A stretch of DNA of 33,835 bases from Gammaproteobacteria bacterium RIFCSPHIGHO2_12_FULL_37_14. Its GTDB lineage: Bacteria > Pseudomonadota > Gammaproteobacteria > DSM-16500. The notes beneath the pieces were generated by a model. It searched no databases and was not told the origin of the DNA. It saw only the letters and a program-made list of their open reading frames with translations. The stretch covers positions 1,297 to 35,131 of the forward strand of contig MGXV01000038.1 of the NCBI GenBank assembly GCA_001801485.1, given 5' to 3'. Every line of letters starts with the position of its first letter. Within the stretch, counting starts at the first letter, position 1. A program made the position numbers and the translations under genes. This document shows, in pieces, positions 15,692 to 26,351 of this stretch.

Positions 15692-18600
15692 TCATGCGTT
15701 ACGAGGATTAAATACCATTTTATCTACCTGATCAATGCCTGAAATTTCATTATATAATTTAGTAGTGAGGGCAACGAAGTCTTCCTCAGTTATTTTTTCA
15801 TGTCCTAGTGCTCTATAAACCTCGCCATATTTCTGCCTCTTTTTACCGGTATACACTTCACCCATCAAGGAGTAAATCATTAATATAGCAGTTTGTTTTA
15901 TCGTCGGTTCGATAGGCGATTCTTTTATATTGTTTAAAGTAGTTTGCAGGGCAGAAACAGTATTTTCTTTTTCGGGGAGAGTAGACATACCCACAGTTTT
16001 ATTACGTAAAGAATACTTGTATGGCGCAATAAAATTTTTGAGAGCGATAATAAAGTCATCAGTTAATTTAATGGTTAGCACATCTTTAACAAAAATAGAA
16101 GATCGCTTCAAAGTAGGATTAAGATCCATTGCTTTGCTTAATGCGTCTATTAGTGGTTGCATCATGGGGCCAAGGTTTTCGCTTGCAAGTTTATGATAAG
16201 CATGTCGTAAAATATGTCGTAAATTCATAAAAAGTTCTTTGATATCTGAATTATTATTATTATTGATATCATCTGCTAATATGATTAGTATGCTTTGAAG
16301 GTGCAAAAGATACGCATAAAAATAAACCCACCTAGCATTATCTTGCATATGAGGTTGTATCAGATTAATGGATGTTAAATGGTGCTTAAGATTACGAGGT
16401 GCCAATTTGCTAAGCTTGAATGAATACTGCTTTTTATGAGATATTTGCAAATTATTTTTCTTATCATCAGTTTTTATTGGTAACTCATGCTGCGCTTCAT
16501 TTTCAGCGGCTGATGTTTTATCATCTGTCGATTTTTTTTCAGATGGTTGTACCCATAGTATAGCAGAGAAATATTCTTTTGCCTTGGTAAGCTTTGTGGA
16601 TTCGAGTAATAATTTTTCGAATGGCACGGTTTGAGTGTCGACAATTATTTTTACTAGTTGTTTGATAGGTGTGGGAATGATATATATTCTTATCCAATCA
16701 TGAGTAAAGTTATCTTTTTTTTGTAATGCTGCTTTAATCCCTTTAAGAAATTTAATAGAGTCTATTCCTTGCAAATGCGTTGTACCTTCATAAGTATAAG
16801 TAAATTCCCATTTACCACGTTTCTTTTTCTGAGGTACGTTTAGAAAATCAAAATTTTGTCCAGCAAAAGCCGAGGTGGAGATGACTTTTTTAAATATTTT
16901 TTTTGTTTCCTCCAACATTTTAGATGCCATTTCACGTGCTATGGCAGCATCATCCGTACTGGGTTGCGATTTTTTTTCTAATTCAGGAGGCTTAGCGGGA
17001 TCATTTTTCTTAGGGATATGTTTTTCAGCAGGTTCATTAGGAATATTAAGAGGAAATAAAATGGATTTTTCAATGAGGTTATTCACACCTGACAGACAAT
17101 CGTGTACCCAGCTGGTTGCCTCAGTAAATGGAGTGACAATGATTATTTTATTCTTACCATCGGTCACGCGAGAAGAAGAGGCAATGTGAGCTCCTTCTAT
17201 TTCATATGTATTTAAGCGACTAGATGCATAATCGAAGAGCCCTTCTGCATTAGGAAAATGATACAGCAATTCATGCGAATCTTTATATTTTCTGATGGTA
17301 ATAGAATCATCAGAAGGTAGTTCCACTCTAAAATATTCATTACTATCATCCCACTTAATTGCTATTTCTTGTGCGCAACTAAAAAGCATATGGAGCGCTT
17401 TTTTCCATTCTGCTTGTTGCTTTGAAGTAAGAGGAATCGGACCCGATTTTTTTGATTTGATAAATGGATTGAATTTTTCATCAGAGTTCAATGCGTCGTC
17501 AAGTTTTTTATTATTTACAAACCACGACACAAAAGCAATTTCTTTTGCAGATAAAACATAACTATAGGTTGACGATGTTTCTTCTCTGATAGGATTAGAT
17601 TGGATAGACGGTATCATATGTGGTTTGATTGAATGCTTAAAACGTTTTAAATTAGTTTGTGCACCAGAAAAAGTAATTTTCAAACCAGAAGGAGATACTT
17701 CGGATAATTGATGTGTGAAATTAAATTTCCTATCTATTTCATCTAATTTTGTTTTGAGTAGTCGTCGTCTAAATAGTTTTTCTTCTTTATCATTTTCAGC
17801 CGATGATGTATCCGTGGGTGATTGATCCAGTTGCTCTTGTTGATGATGAGCTGTCATTTCATGGTTGATGGTTGTTATTATTTCGTTATGATTAGAATCT
17901 TTATCATTCGCTAGCATCGTTTGAATCTTGAGAAGAGAGGATGGTTCAAGTACTTGTTTTGGATCTTGTTTGAATATATTTAAAAATAATTTATATTGTT
18001 TGTCTTGAATTAAATAAACCGCAAGTGTATCAGTCAGTGGAATGGACATTTTTGCATTCAGGTCAATCCAAGTTGTAGGAGATTGATCAAAAATCGAATT
18101 GAAAAGCTTCCATTGTTTTGTCTTCGCCAAGATTAATGCAAAGTTAACATCGGGATTATAGGTCCTCGGATTAACGGACTTAGTATTTAATTTTAAAGTT
18201 TTATCCGGATGAAGTTTGATCCAAGCATTTAATACTTTCCATCTATTATGTGATGCCATTACCATGAAACGAGGATAACCTAAGGGCGTCCCTTCTATTG
18301 CGGAGTGACCGGTGATGGATTTGATGAGATTTAAATCATCAGCCGATAAAATTCTAACTTGATCAGTAGGCTGCATTTTTTTATTGAATTCTATTAATTT
18401 ATCTGGAGTAATTTTTATCTGGAAACACTCTCTAGTTATTCTATTTACAAAAAGGAGCTGATCCTTGTAGCATATATATGCTCTATTTGATTGAATAGGT
18501 AAAAGGATAAGAGGATTTAACATGGGTGACGATGACATTCGTATAAGGTCACATTGACTAGTCATAATACGAGTAATATCGATATTTTTCAGTAAATTTG

Positions 18601-21600
18601 TTGGCACCTCATCCTCAGGTCTGAAATTTAATACATAATCTTCTGGAAAAAAACATACTTTATTTTCTGTTGTAATAGTAGATACGGTGGCGCAAGTATC
18701 TATATTTAATACATTATAATGATGATCGACCATTTGGCCAGTAATAGATTGATATGGTTTACCTAACATAGCATTAAGATGATGTATGGTTTCGCCAAAT
18801 AAAAAATCCGGGTAGAGAGCGCTTTTTTTTAAGAGCTGTTCTAAAAGGATTTTCTTAGCGGGCGATTCTGTTAGCATCGATATGCTATGTAACAAGGAAT
18901 AATTCGAATATCTATTCATGGTAATAATAAAATCGACTATGCACTTTATTAGATTGATTTTTTCAGCGTAGATGGCACTGATTAAAAATTTGGTAATCAA
19001 TTGATTATTTATAGGAGCAGTCATATTATTGTTTCCAAAATTTTCTACTATGCCAGCTAAAGCTTTAGACGCTTCTATATGAGAATCCGCGCGTTTACCT
19101 GGTCTAGCATTCCAAATAGCTTGAAAAATTTTAACATGGAGGATTAATGAAGTAGTGAGACGATATAATTCTGTCAATGTTGTAATTTTTTGATTAGCTG
19201 AAAAAAAATTCAGGGCAGTTTCATCGAGAGTAAAATCACACGTTGTTGCTATCTCAGGATGGGAGTGAGTGTGACCTACTTTCGATGAATGTTCTAATAT
19301 TTTTGACAAAATTTCAATTTTCGATTTTTTGATATCAGATGATGATATTGTACAATCTAGTGGGGATAGTTCATTCCATGGAATAGTATTCTTTTTAAGT
19401 TGTCCATCTAGACCAATCACCTCATATTTGACCCCTTCCGCGGGGTTGTTTTCAAGATATATGACTCCAGGATTACGTTCGGGATGAGATATTAAATCAA
19501 AGCCATACCATTTCTGTTGCTGGTTTAGCAATTTTTCAAGGAGTAAATATTGTTTATCATTTAATAGCAATTGAATAGTGGATGGGGATTGAGGTATGCA
19601 ATAGAGTGGTGATAAGTCAACTAATTGTTCAGAATTACGATCAAGTAATATTTCTAATAATTCATATTGCTTATTATCGATTAGTTTTCTTGTTAATGGT
19701 GTAGTCATATTTGTTTTACCAATAATTGCTTTGGCATTTAAGTTAACGACGAGCGTAGGTGATTGCTTAACAGTAAAAGCCAATAAGTCCCATGATTTAT
19801 TTTGTGCTAATACTAGAGCAACCGTAGCATCAGATAATGGTCGATTGATGGCTAATACCAAAGGAAATGCACTATCAGGTATCCTAGGCCTAGGGATGGT
19901 TTTCATATTTATGTCAAGCATCTTATCGGGATGATGGGCTAACCATTTGAGTAAGATTTCTTCGGTTTGTTTAGTGCCTATTTCTAAAATAAGCAATAAA
20001 CGTGGATAGTGTTGATAATATCCAGATCGGACAACGCTTAGAATATCGATTTTAGTGAGTAAATCATCGAGTAAATTATTATCGCCTTCGTAGAAGCTAA
20101 GTAAATAATCAACAGGGGTTGCTCCTAGAGCATCTTCTTTGGCGGAGTGATCTTTTTTTGCGAGTTGTCGGATAAAATTAGAGTCATAAGGCTCAATACC
20201 TTTAGCAATTTTAATGGCCTTAACATGTTCAGATGTAATACCCCAGAAAAGATTTGGAAAAGTTTTGGTAATGCTTTCAAGATCGGACAGTATACGTTTG
20301 GTATCGATTGAATTTTTTTTACAAATTTCGAAAAGCAAACTAAAGTAACGAAAATCATCAACAAAATGAGCAATTAAAATAGATAAACCGGTAATAAAGT
20401 CTGTATTTTTGATACGAAGAGCATTGGTTAAAAAGTCGATTAAAAAATCAGCATTCAGTCGGGAATCCATTTTTTCAAGGTTTTTTCTAAAATTTTCTAC
20501 AGAACGTTGCATTTCATCCAATATGTTTATCGTCCTCTTGTCTTTCGGATCTTTGATGATTGTTATGATGCCATACAATATATTGATCAGATTGAGTGCT
20601 GATGATGAGCGATCAAGCAATTTGATCAGCAGGGGGATTTGCTTATTTTTTATGAGTATTTGTAAAGGGGTGAAATAATTAAGGGAGAATTTTGATCGAA
20701 CATAATTCTCAGGTGGCAGTGAATAGATATCAATTTCATTTAAGCAATGAGGTGGGACATTCGTATGAGGTTTTTTTTTCGCATTGTATGTTAAATAAGG
20801 ATCAATCAAGTCTTCTAATAGTTTAAATTGTCCTTGCTCGACAAGTACCCAAGTGATGGGAATAGAATGAGTGACGCTGTTCTGAAGTATGCCACTAATT
20901 TTTTGATTTATATCAATAGGTTCAGATCTTCTTATTTGTTTAAGAATTTCAAATTGATGTTCTACTATTAAGAAAGAAGCAAACGTTCGTTCTTCTAAAG
21001 GATTTATTTTATAAATGGTGTTTACATTATAGGGTGTTTCGGGTTCTTGAGTAATTAACTGTTTTAACATATCCCATTGCCTGCAGTAGGCTAATAGCAT
21101 TCCTAGCGATATGCCGGCCAGTGTTCCAGTTTGAATGACTCGAGTAAATGAATCATTTATGTGAGAAGAGTTTTCTTTTGCAAAACGATATCCGGAAAGC
21201 AAAAAATAATCTTTAGGCGATAAACCTAAATTATCTTTTGAATTTTCATCCAGAGAGCGATGACCTAGTGCTGCCAAGATATGTTCTTTAGTCATTCCCA
21301 TATTAATTTTTTGGTAGCGATCATTATTTTGTAACCAGTTCAACAAAGATTTGCTTGCTTCTTTTTCTAAGCCGCAAGCAATGAGTAGAAAATTTTCTTC
21401 GGGAGGCGTATGGATAAATGAGAAATAATTTGATATCTCGATACCTAAACCTTCACATAAGTGACCAATATGGCTATACAAATAATTGACTATGTTGAGA
21501 TGACCATTCGCTGCTGCTAAACTGAGAGGAAATTTATAAGCTGATTTGATTGTTTTATTGGGCGTGCATGAGATAGGTGATTCCATGTGTGTTGCTAAAG

Positions 21601-21670
21601 CTTTCACTTGGTTAAGATTCCCATTACTGGCGCATAAATCTAAGGAGACTAGATTGGTATCAGTAAACAT
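15692..21670 (-). CDS. Giant ankyrin-headed modular protein (1992 aa)
   Basis: A single uninterrupted frame starts at the ATG at 21670 with AGGAAGAGG just upstream. Residues ~8-70 hold ankyrin-like repeats (CASNGNLNQVKAL; LSLAAANGHLNIVNYL). Three diverged copies of a larger module follow, at about 85-290, 445-715 and 935-1240. Each copy has, in order, a G-x-T-x-x-H-[LIV]-x-A motif (MGMTKEHILAA, WGITSEHVKAI, FGETIHHLNAM), a P-x-DY-[FLV]-L motif, and a tail such as NKSWDLL...SPTLVVNLNAK / TKQWKLF...SPTTWIDLNAK. Charged low-complexity linkers (~1270-1300, ~1545-1595, ~1705-1745) divide a C-terminal region that I do not recognise. There is no signal peptide or membrane segment. A host-directed effector or large scaffold is plausible from the lineage, but not shown. 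The first ~1240 residues may all be degenerate ankyrin-like solenoid. Confidence 0.85.
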   Translation of the reverse strand: MFTDTNLVSLDLCASNGNLNQVKALATHMESPISCTPNKTIKSAYKFPLSLAAANGHLNIVNYLYSHIGHLCEGLGIEISNYFSFIHTPPEENFLLIACGLEKEASKSLLNWLQNNDRYQKINMGMTKEHILAALGHRSLDENSKDNLGLSPKDYFLLSGYRFAKENSSHINDSFTRVIQTGTLAGISLGMLLAYCRQWDMLKQLITQEPETPYNVNTIYKINPLEERTFASFLIVEHQFEILKQIRRSEPIDINQKISGILQNSVTHSIPITWVLVEQGQFKLLEDLIDPYLTYNAKKKPHTNVPPHCLNEIDIYSLPPENYVRSKFSLNYFTPLQILIKNKQIPLLIKLLDRSSSALNLINILYGIITIIKDPKDKRTINILDEMQRSVENFRKNLEKMDSRLNADFLIDFLTNALRIKNTDFITGLSILIAHFVDDFRYFSLLFEICKKNSIDTKRILSDLESITKTFPNLFWGITSEHVKAIKIAKGIEPYDSNFIRQLAKKDHSAKEDALGATPVDYLLSFYEGDNNLLDDLLTKIDILSVVRSGYYQHYPRLLLILEIGTKQTEEILLKWLAHHPDKMLDINMKTIPRPRIPDSAFPLVLAINRPLSDATVALVLAQNKSWDLLAFTVKQSPTLVVNLNAKAIIGKTNMTTPLTRKLIDNKQYELLEILLDRNSEQLVDLSPLYCIPQSPSTIQLLLNDKQYLLLEKLLNQQQKWYGFDLISHPERNPGVIYLENNPAEGVKYEVIGLDGQLKKNTIPWNELSPLDCTISSSDIKKSKIEILSKILEHSSKVGHTHSHPEIATTCDFTLDETALNFFSANQKITTLTELYRLTTSLILHVKIFQAIWNARPGKRADSHIEASKALAGIVENFGNNNMTAPINNQLITKFLISAIYAEKINLIKCIVDFIITMNRYSNYSLLHSISMLTESPAKKILLEQLLKKSALYPDFLFGETIHHLNAMLGKPYQSITGQMVDHHYNVLNIDTCATVSTITTENKVCFFPEDYVLNFRPEDEVPTNLLKNIDITRIMTSQCDLIRMSSSPMLNPLILLPIQSNRAYICYKDQLLFVNRITRECFQIKITPDKLIEFNKKMQPTDQVRILSADDLNLIKSITGHSAIEGTPLGYPRFMVMASHNRWKVLNAWIKLHPDKTLKLNTKSVNPRTYNPDVNFALILAKTKQWKLFNSIFDQSPTTWIDLNAKMSIPLTDTLAVYLIQDKQYKLFLNIFKQDPKQVLEPSSLLKIQTMLANDKDSNHNEIITTINHEMTAHHQQEQLDQSPTDTSSAENDKEEKLFRRRLLKTKLDEIDRKFNFTHQLSEVSPSGLKITFSGAQTNLKRFKHSIKPHMIPSIQSNPIREETSSTYSYVLSAKEIAFVSWFVNNKKLDDALNSDEKFNPFIKSKKSGPIPLTSKQQAEWKKALHMLFSCAQEIAIKWDDSNEYFRVELPSDDSITIRKYKDSHELLYHFPNAEGLFDYASSRLNTYEIEGAHIASSSRVTDGKNKIIIVTPFTEATSWVHDCLSGVNNLIEKSILFPLNIPNEPAEKHIPKKNDPAKPPELEKKSQPSTDDAAIAREMASKMLEETKKIFKKVISTSAFAGQNFDFLNVPQKKKRGKWEFTYTYEGTTHLQGIDSIKFLKGIKAALQKKDNFTHDWIRIYIIPTPIKQLVKIIVDTQTVPFEKLLLESTKLTKAKEYFSAILWVQPSEKKSTDDKTSAAENEAQHELPIKTDDKKNNLQISHKKQYSFKLSKLAPRNLKHHLTSINLIQPHMQDNARWVYFYAYLLHLQSILIILADDINNNNNSDIKELFMNLRHILRHAYHKLASENLGPMMQPLIDALSKAMDLNPTLKRSSIFVKDVLTIKLTDDFIIALKNFIAPYKYSLRNKTVGMSTLPEKENTVSALQTTLNNIKESPIEPTIKQTAILMIYSLMGEVYTGKKRQKYGEVYRALGHEKITEEDFVALTTKLYNEISGIDQVDKMVFNPRNA

Positions 21671-21846
21671 ATATCCTCTTCCTCGTTTTATATTTGGTTT
21701 ATTTTAGCTCACTTTATCAAATAACGGTATAATAAACAAGCGAATATCGATTATTTTGATCAAAAATTGAACTATAAGGGCAGATTCTTTAAAGAGACTT
21801 TTATTTTAAAAATCAGTAGGTTCGATTAATTAGCAAAATATTTTTT

Positions 21847-24800
21847 TCAGGAGTAGATATAAGTAGCACTTTCTATCAGTAGTCGTTCACTAATAGTCGT
21901 CAGCAAATGATCAGAGGGTTTCACTAACCAATTTTTTCCGAGCTTAATATCCGCTTGAATTTGGTCACGAAAATAACGAATGACGATAGGACACTTTCCG
22001 CCTAGGTGCTGCATCAACACTTGTTCTAATTGTTGAATGTCGAGTGATTGAGTTACCTGCAAATTGATTTGTAAATGTTTAGCAAATCGTTCACGCGCTT
22101 GTTCAATGGTATATAGTTCACGACAAATGATGCGTATTTGGTTATTAAAATCATCTAAACTAACTTCACCATCAATGACAATTAATTGATCGGTATTGAT
22201 AAGGGAACGATTTTTTTGAAAACATTCAGTGAAACAAACCGCTTCAATTTGGGTACTACCATCATCAATAGATAGAATAGCGATACGATCACCTTTCTTG
22301 GTTTGACGCATACGCACATGAGTAATAATACCGGCAGCACATATATGTTGATGTTGCTTGATTTGTAATTCCACTAATTGGCAAGTCGTGAAATTTGCAA
22401 GTTCACTGATATAACGATTCAAAGGATGACCGCTGAGATAAAATCCTAAGGTTTCTTTTTCACCTTGTAAGCGTAATTCTTCACTCCAAGGAAGCGATCC
22501 ACTATATTCTGGTAATACGGTTGTGATTTGGGTGCCCAAAAAATCATGTTGACCATGTAATTTGTTATTTAATGTTTGCTCTGCTTGTTGTAAGGCATGA
22601 TCCAATGATGCCATGAGTACGGAACGTTGTTGTCCTAGCGAATCAAAAGAACCTGCTTTAATCAATGCTTCTAATACCCGTCTATTCACTTTACGTAAAT
22701 CGACACGTTGACAGAAATCAAATAAATTCTGAAAAATTCCTTCTCGATGTCGCACGCCGATTATATTTTCAATGGCAGCATGACCGACACTTTTTATGGC
22801 GCCAAGACCATACATGATATGATGATTATCAAGAACTTTAAATTGATAATCGCTTTTATTAATATCAGGTGGAGAGACGTGTAGTTTGAGCGATTGACAT
22901 TCATCCAATAATGTCATCGTTTTATCTAATTTATCCATATCTGCCGATAATACTGCGGACATAAAAGCAGCTGGGTAGTGTGCTTTTAGCCAGGCAGTTT
23001 GATAAGCAATCAGAGCATAAGCAGCAGAATGTGATTTATTAAATCCATAGCCAGCAAACTTTTCCATTAGATCAAATATATGGCTCGCTACATCAGCATT
23101 CACATTATGTTCCATGGCACCTTTGCAGAAAATTTCTCGTTGTTTTGCCATTTCATCAGCTTGTTTTTTTCCCATCGCTTTACGTAACAAGTCGGCAGAA
23201 CCTAAGGTGTAACCTGCTAGTATCTGTGCAATTTGCATCACTTGTTCTTGATAAACAATCGCACCATAGGTTGGGCGTAAAATCGGCATTAATAAGGGGT
23301 GAGGATAGACAATTTTAGCGTGACCTTGCTTGCGATTAATGAAGTCATCAGCAGCGCCGGCTTGCAATGGCCCAGGACGAAAGAGTGCAACCAGTGCGAT
23401 GAGATCTTCAAAGCAATCAGGTTGTAAGCGTTTAATGAGATCACGCATGCCATGTGATTCCAATTGAAATATTGCAGTTGTTTGGCAATCTTTTAATAAT
23501 TTGAAAGTGAGTGGATCATTCAGTGGGATAAGACTAATATCGATAGCAGATTGTTTTTGTTGAGCAAGTTCTTTATTAATAACAGTTAAGCTATGTTCAA
23601 TAATGGTAAGTGTTTTCAATCCTAGAAAATCAAATTTCACTAAACCAACTGCTTCGACATCATCTTTATCATATTGTGTAATTGCATGTGCACCGTCATT
23701 CGGTTCGCAATACAAGGGTACAAAGTCTGTTAGTTTGCCAGGTGCAATGACTATACCACCGGCATGTTTACCTACATTGCGGACAATACCTTCTAATTTG
23801 CGAGCAAGATCAATCAAGGATTTTACGTCCTCTTCTTGCTCGTATCGTTCGCGTAGCAAAGGTTCTTGGGAAATGGCTTTATCTAGGGTGATACCGAGCT
23901 CAAAAGGAATGAGTTTTGCAATTTTATCGACAAAACCATAACTCAATCCCAATACTCGTCCCACATCGCGCACAACAGCTTTTGCAGCCATGGTACCGTA
24001 GGTGATAATCTGCGCCACACTATCATGGCCGTGTTTATCCATTACATACTCAATTACTTGATCACGTCCATCAATACAAAAATCAATATCAAAATCTGGC
24101 ATTGAAATACGTTCGGGATTCAAAAAGCGTTCAAATAGTAAGTCATGAGTTAAGGGATCAAGATCAGTAATTTTTAAAGTATAAGCAACGAGAGAACCTG
24201 GACCGGATCCGCGCCCTGGCCCAACTGGAATATTATTTTCTTTTGCCCATTGAATAAAATCTGCCACAATTAAAAAATATCCAGCAAATCCCATTTTATT
24301 AATCACTTCAAGTTCATGAGTCAAACGCAAATCATATGGTCGACGTTGAACTGAAAAAATTTCAGTTTGTGCATCAAACAATTTTTGTAGGCGTTCTTCT
24401 AAACCTTGATTAGCTGTTTTAGAAAGATAACTTTCCGAAGTAAATCCTTCGGGCACTTGATAATGTGGAAGACGATTTTGACCGAGCGTGAAATTTAAAT
24501 TGCATCGTTTAGCTATTTCGACAGTATTAGCTAAGGCTTCAGGTATATCAGCAAACAGTTGCTGCATTTCATTTTGATCACGCAAATATTGTTGATCAGT
24601 GTAGCAGCGTGTTCGTCGTGGATCATTTAACGTGGATCCTTGTTGAATACACACACGCGCTTCATGCGCCTCAAAATCACTACGTTGAAGAAATTTTACA
24701 TCATTGCTTGCTACTAACGGCGTTGATGTTGATTCAGCAAGTTGTAAAACCATATGGATATAATTTTCTTCTTGAGATTTACCAACTCGACTTATTTCAA

Positions 24801-25296
24801 GATAAAAACGAGAAGGAAAAATGGATTGCCAATGATGTAAACAAGCTTTGGCGGAATTTTTATCTTGTGAACGCAATGCTGCACCAATATCGCCATCTTG
24901 TCCGGATAAGGCAATTAATCCAGGTGCATATGTTGCCAGCCATGATTTTTGTACAACAGGGCTTCCAGTTTCTTGTCCTTCAAAATAACTTCGTGAAATT
25001 AATTTTAGAAGATTTCGATATCCTTCATTGTTTTGACAGAGTAAAGTGAGACGATAATTTTGTTTGGATTTTTCAGATTCAACTATCCAAATATCCACAC
25101 CAATAATCGGCTTGATCCCAGCTTCCATAGCAGCTTTATAAAATTTTATAGTGGCATACATATTGCTAAGATCAGTAATAGCAATGGCAGGCATATGAAA
25201 AGCAGTTACTTTTTTCATCAGACCAGGAATAGTAATTAAACTATCACTGAGTGAATATTCCGTGTGTAAGCGTAAATGAATGAAATTTGCTTGCAT
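21847..25296 (-). CDS. dnaE: DNA polymerase III alpha subunit
   Basis: This is the replicative polymerase catalytic subunit. I chose the ATG at 25296 (1149 aa, E. coli 1160), because the protein then begins [18 protein letters not shown], the normal PHP-domain start; the longer frame from 25491 adds 65 unrelated residues that lie over accA. The PHP domain fills ~1-280. Catalytic aspartates are Asp401 and Asp403 (MPDFDIDF) and Asp556 (LVKFDFLGL), matching E. coli D401/D403/D555. [12 protein letters not shown] (361-372) is intact. A beta-clamp-binding motif QHDFL is at 916-920 (E. coli QADMF 920-924), and an OB fold lies near 985-1025. It is divergent from accA with a 100-bp shared upstream region. 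A weak CGGA is its only visible ribosome site. Confidence 0.97.
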   Translation of the reverse strand: MQANFIHLRLHTEYSLSDSLITIPGLMKKVTAFHMPAIAITDLSNMYATIKFYKAAMEAGIKPIIGVDIWIVESEKSKQNYRLTLLCQNNEGYRNLLKLISRSYFEGQETGSPVVQKSWLATYAPGLIALSGQDGDIGAALRSQDKNSAKACLHHWQSIFPSRFYLEISRVGKSQEENYIHMVLQLAESTSTPLVASNDVKFLQRSDFEAHEARVCIQQGSTLNDPRRTRCYTDQQYLRDQNEMQQLFADIPEALANTVEIAKRCNLNFTLGQNRLPHYQVPEGFTSESYLSKTANQGLEERLQKLFDAQTEIFSVQRRPYDLRLTHELEVINKMGFAGYFLIVADFIQWAKENNIPVGPGRGSGPGSLVAYTLKITDLDPLTHDLLFERFLNPERISMPDFDIDFCIDGRDQVIEYVMDKHGHDSVAQIITYGTMAAKAVVRDVGRVLGLSYGFVDKIAKLIPFELGITLDKAISQEPLLRERYEQEEDVKSLIDLARKLEGIVRNVGKHAGGIVIAPGKLTDFVPLYCEPNDGAHAITQYDKDDVEAVGLVKFDFLGLKTLTIIEHSLTVINKELAQQKQSAIDISLIPLNDPLTFKLLKDCQTTAIFQLESHGMRDLIKRLQPDCFEDLIALVALFRPGPLQAGAADDFINRKQGHAKIVYPHPLLMPILRPTYGAIVYQEQVMQIAQILAGYTLGSADLLRKAMGKKQADEMAKQREIFCKGAMEHNVNADVASHIFDLMEKFAGYGFNKSHSAAYALIAYQTAWLKAHYPAAFMSAVLSADMDKLDKTMTLLDECQSLKLHVSPPDINKSDYQFKVLDNHHIMYGLGAIKSVGHAAIENIIGVRHREGIFQNLFDFCQRVDLRKVNRRVLEALIKAGSFDSLGQQRSVLMASLDHALQQAEQTLNNKLHGQHDFLGTQITTVLPEYSGSLPWSEELRLQGEKETLGFYLSGHPLNRYISELANFTTCQLVELQIKQHQHICAAGIITHVRMRQTKKGDRIAILSIDDGSTQIEAVCFTECFQKNRSLINTDQLIVIDGEVSLDDFNNQIRIICRELYTIEQARERFAKHLQINLQVTQSLDIQQLEQVLMQHLGGKCPIVIRYFRDQIQADIKLGKNWLVKPSDHLLTTISERLLIESATYIYS

Positions 25297-25396
25297 GGTT
25301 ACATTCCGACTATTGATATTTCCTAAACTATATCTACTACCCACTCTATTTAGAAGTGGTATTATAGATACTTTTGTTATTTCTACGAAGGTATAT

Positions 25397-26350
25397 ATGA
25401 ACATTAATTTTCTGGATTTCGAGCAACCAATAGCCGAGCTTGAAGCTAAAATCCAAGAATTACGCATGGTGGGTACCGACGCTGATATCAATTTAAGCGA
25501 AGAAATTAATCGTTTAGAAACTAAATGTAACCTATTGATAAAAGATATCTTTAATAAGCTAACCCCCTGGCAAATTACTCAACTCGCTCGCCATCCTCTA
25601 CGCCCACAATCCATGGACTATATTTCTCGCATTTTTACTGAATTTGATGAGCTTCATGGCGATAGGATGATATCTTGTGGCCAATCCATTATCACTGGAA
25701 TAGCAAGATTAGATGGCATGCCGGTGATGGTGATCGGTCATGAAAAAGGGCGTAAAACTCAAGAAAAAATCGAACGCAATTTTGGTATGCCGCATCCTGA
25801 AGATTATCGTAAGGCATTGCGTATCATGCGAATGGCAGAGCGGTTTAAATTACCTATCATTACACTGATTGATACGAAGGGTGCTTATCCTGGAATTGGT
25901 GCGGAAGAACGTAATCAAAGCGAGGCTATTGCACGTAATCTTTTTGTATTAGCAAGGCTTGAAACCCCCATTATTTGCGTTGTGATAGGTGAAGGCGGAT
26001 CAGGTGGTGCATTAGCAATTGGTGTAGGGGATAGAATAGCAATGCTGCAATACGCCATTTATTCTGTGATTTCGCCAGAAGGATGCGCATCTATTCTTTG
26101 GAAGAGTGCAGAAAAAGCACCCGAAGCTGCTGAAGCGATGAATTTAACTGCAGAGCGAATTTTAGAATTAGGTTTGATTGATACTGTCATACCGGAACCG
26201 CTTGGCGGAGCGCATCGTAATTATGATGTGATTGCGCAAAGCTTGAAAAAATACTTAGTACAACAATTAGCAAAAATACAATCCTATCCGATATCTACTT
26301 TATTAGATGAGCGATATAAGCGTCTGATGTCTTATGGGTTGCAGAAATAA
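25397..26350 (+). CDS. accA: Acetyl-CoA carboxylase carboxyltransferase, alpha subunit
   Basis: AccA forms the carboxyltransferase with AccD and makes malonyl-CoA for fatty-acid synthesis. From the ATG at 25397 the product is 317 aa (E. coli 319) and begins [19 protein letters not shown], the standard N-terminus; GAAGG lies five bases upstream. An earlier in-frame ATG at 25280 lies within dnaE and is not supported. The crotonase-fold motifs are clear: GHEKGR (114-119), [35 protein letters not shown] and [15 protein letters not shown]. It is divergent from dnaE, unlike E. coli where dnaE and accA are co-directional. It is followed after one base by tilS and is probably co-transcribed with it. 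Confidence 0.97.
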   Translation: MNINFLDFEQPIAELEAKIQELRMVGTDADINLSEEINRLETKCNLLIKDIFNKLTPWQITQLARHPLRPQSMDYISRIFTEFDELHGDRMISCGQSIITGIARLDGMPVMVIGHEKGRKTQEKIERNFGMPHPEDYRKALRIMRMAERFKLPIITLIDTKGAYPGIGAEERNQSEAIARNLFVLARLETPIICVVIGEGGSGGALAIGVGDRIAMLQYAIYSVISPEGCASILWKSAEKAPEAAEAMNLTAERILELGLIDTVIPEPLGGAHRNYDVIAQSLKKYLVQQLAKIQSYPISTLLDERYKRLMSYGLQK

Positions 26351-26351
26351 A

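Noticed and set aside
16250..16264. ATT trinucleotide run as a phase-variation tract
   Set aside because: It codes for five asparagines in frame; change in unit number would not shift the frame of the giant gene.
23603..23941. Open frame of 112 codons antisense to dnaE
   Set aside because: It lies wholly inside a conserved dnaE region on the other strand, has no recognisable motif and no supported ribosome site.
25297..25491. N-terminal extension of DnaE by 65 residues
   Set aside because: The extra residues do not resemble any DnaE N-terminus and overlap the accA coding start on the opposite strand; the PHP domain begins normally at 25296.
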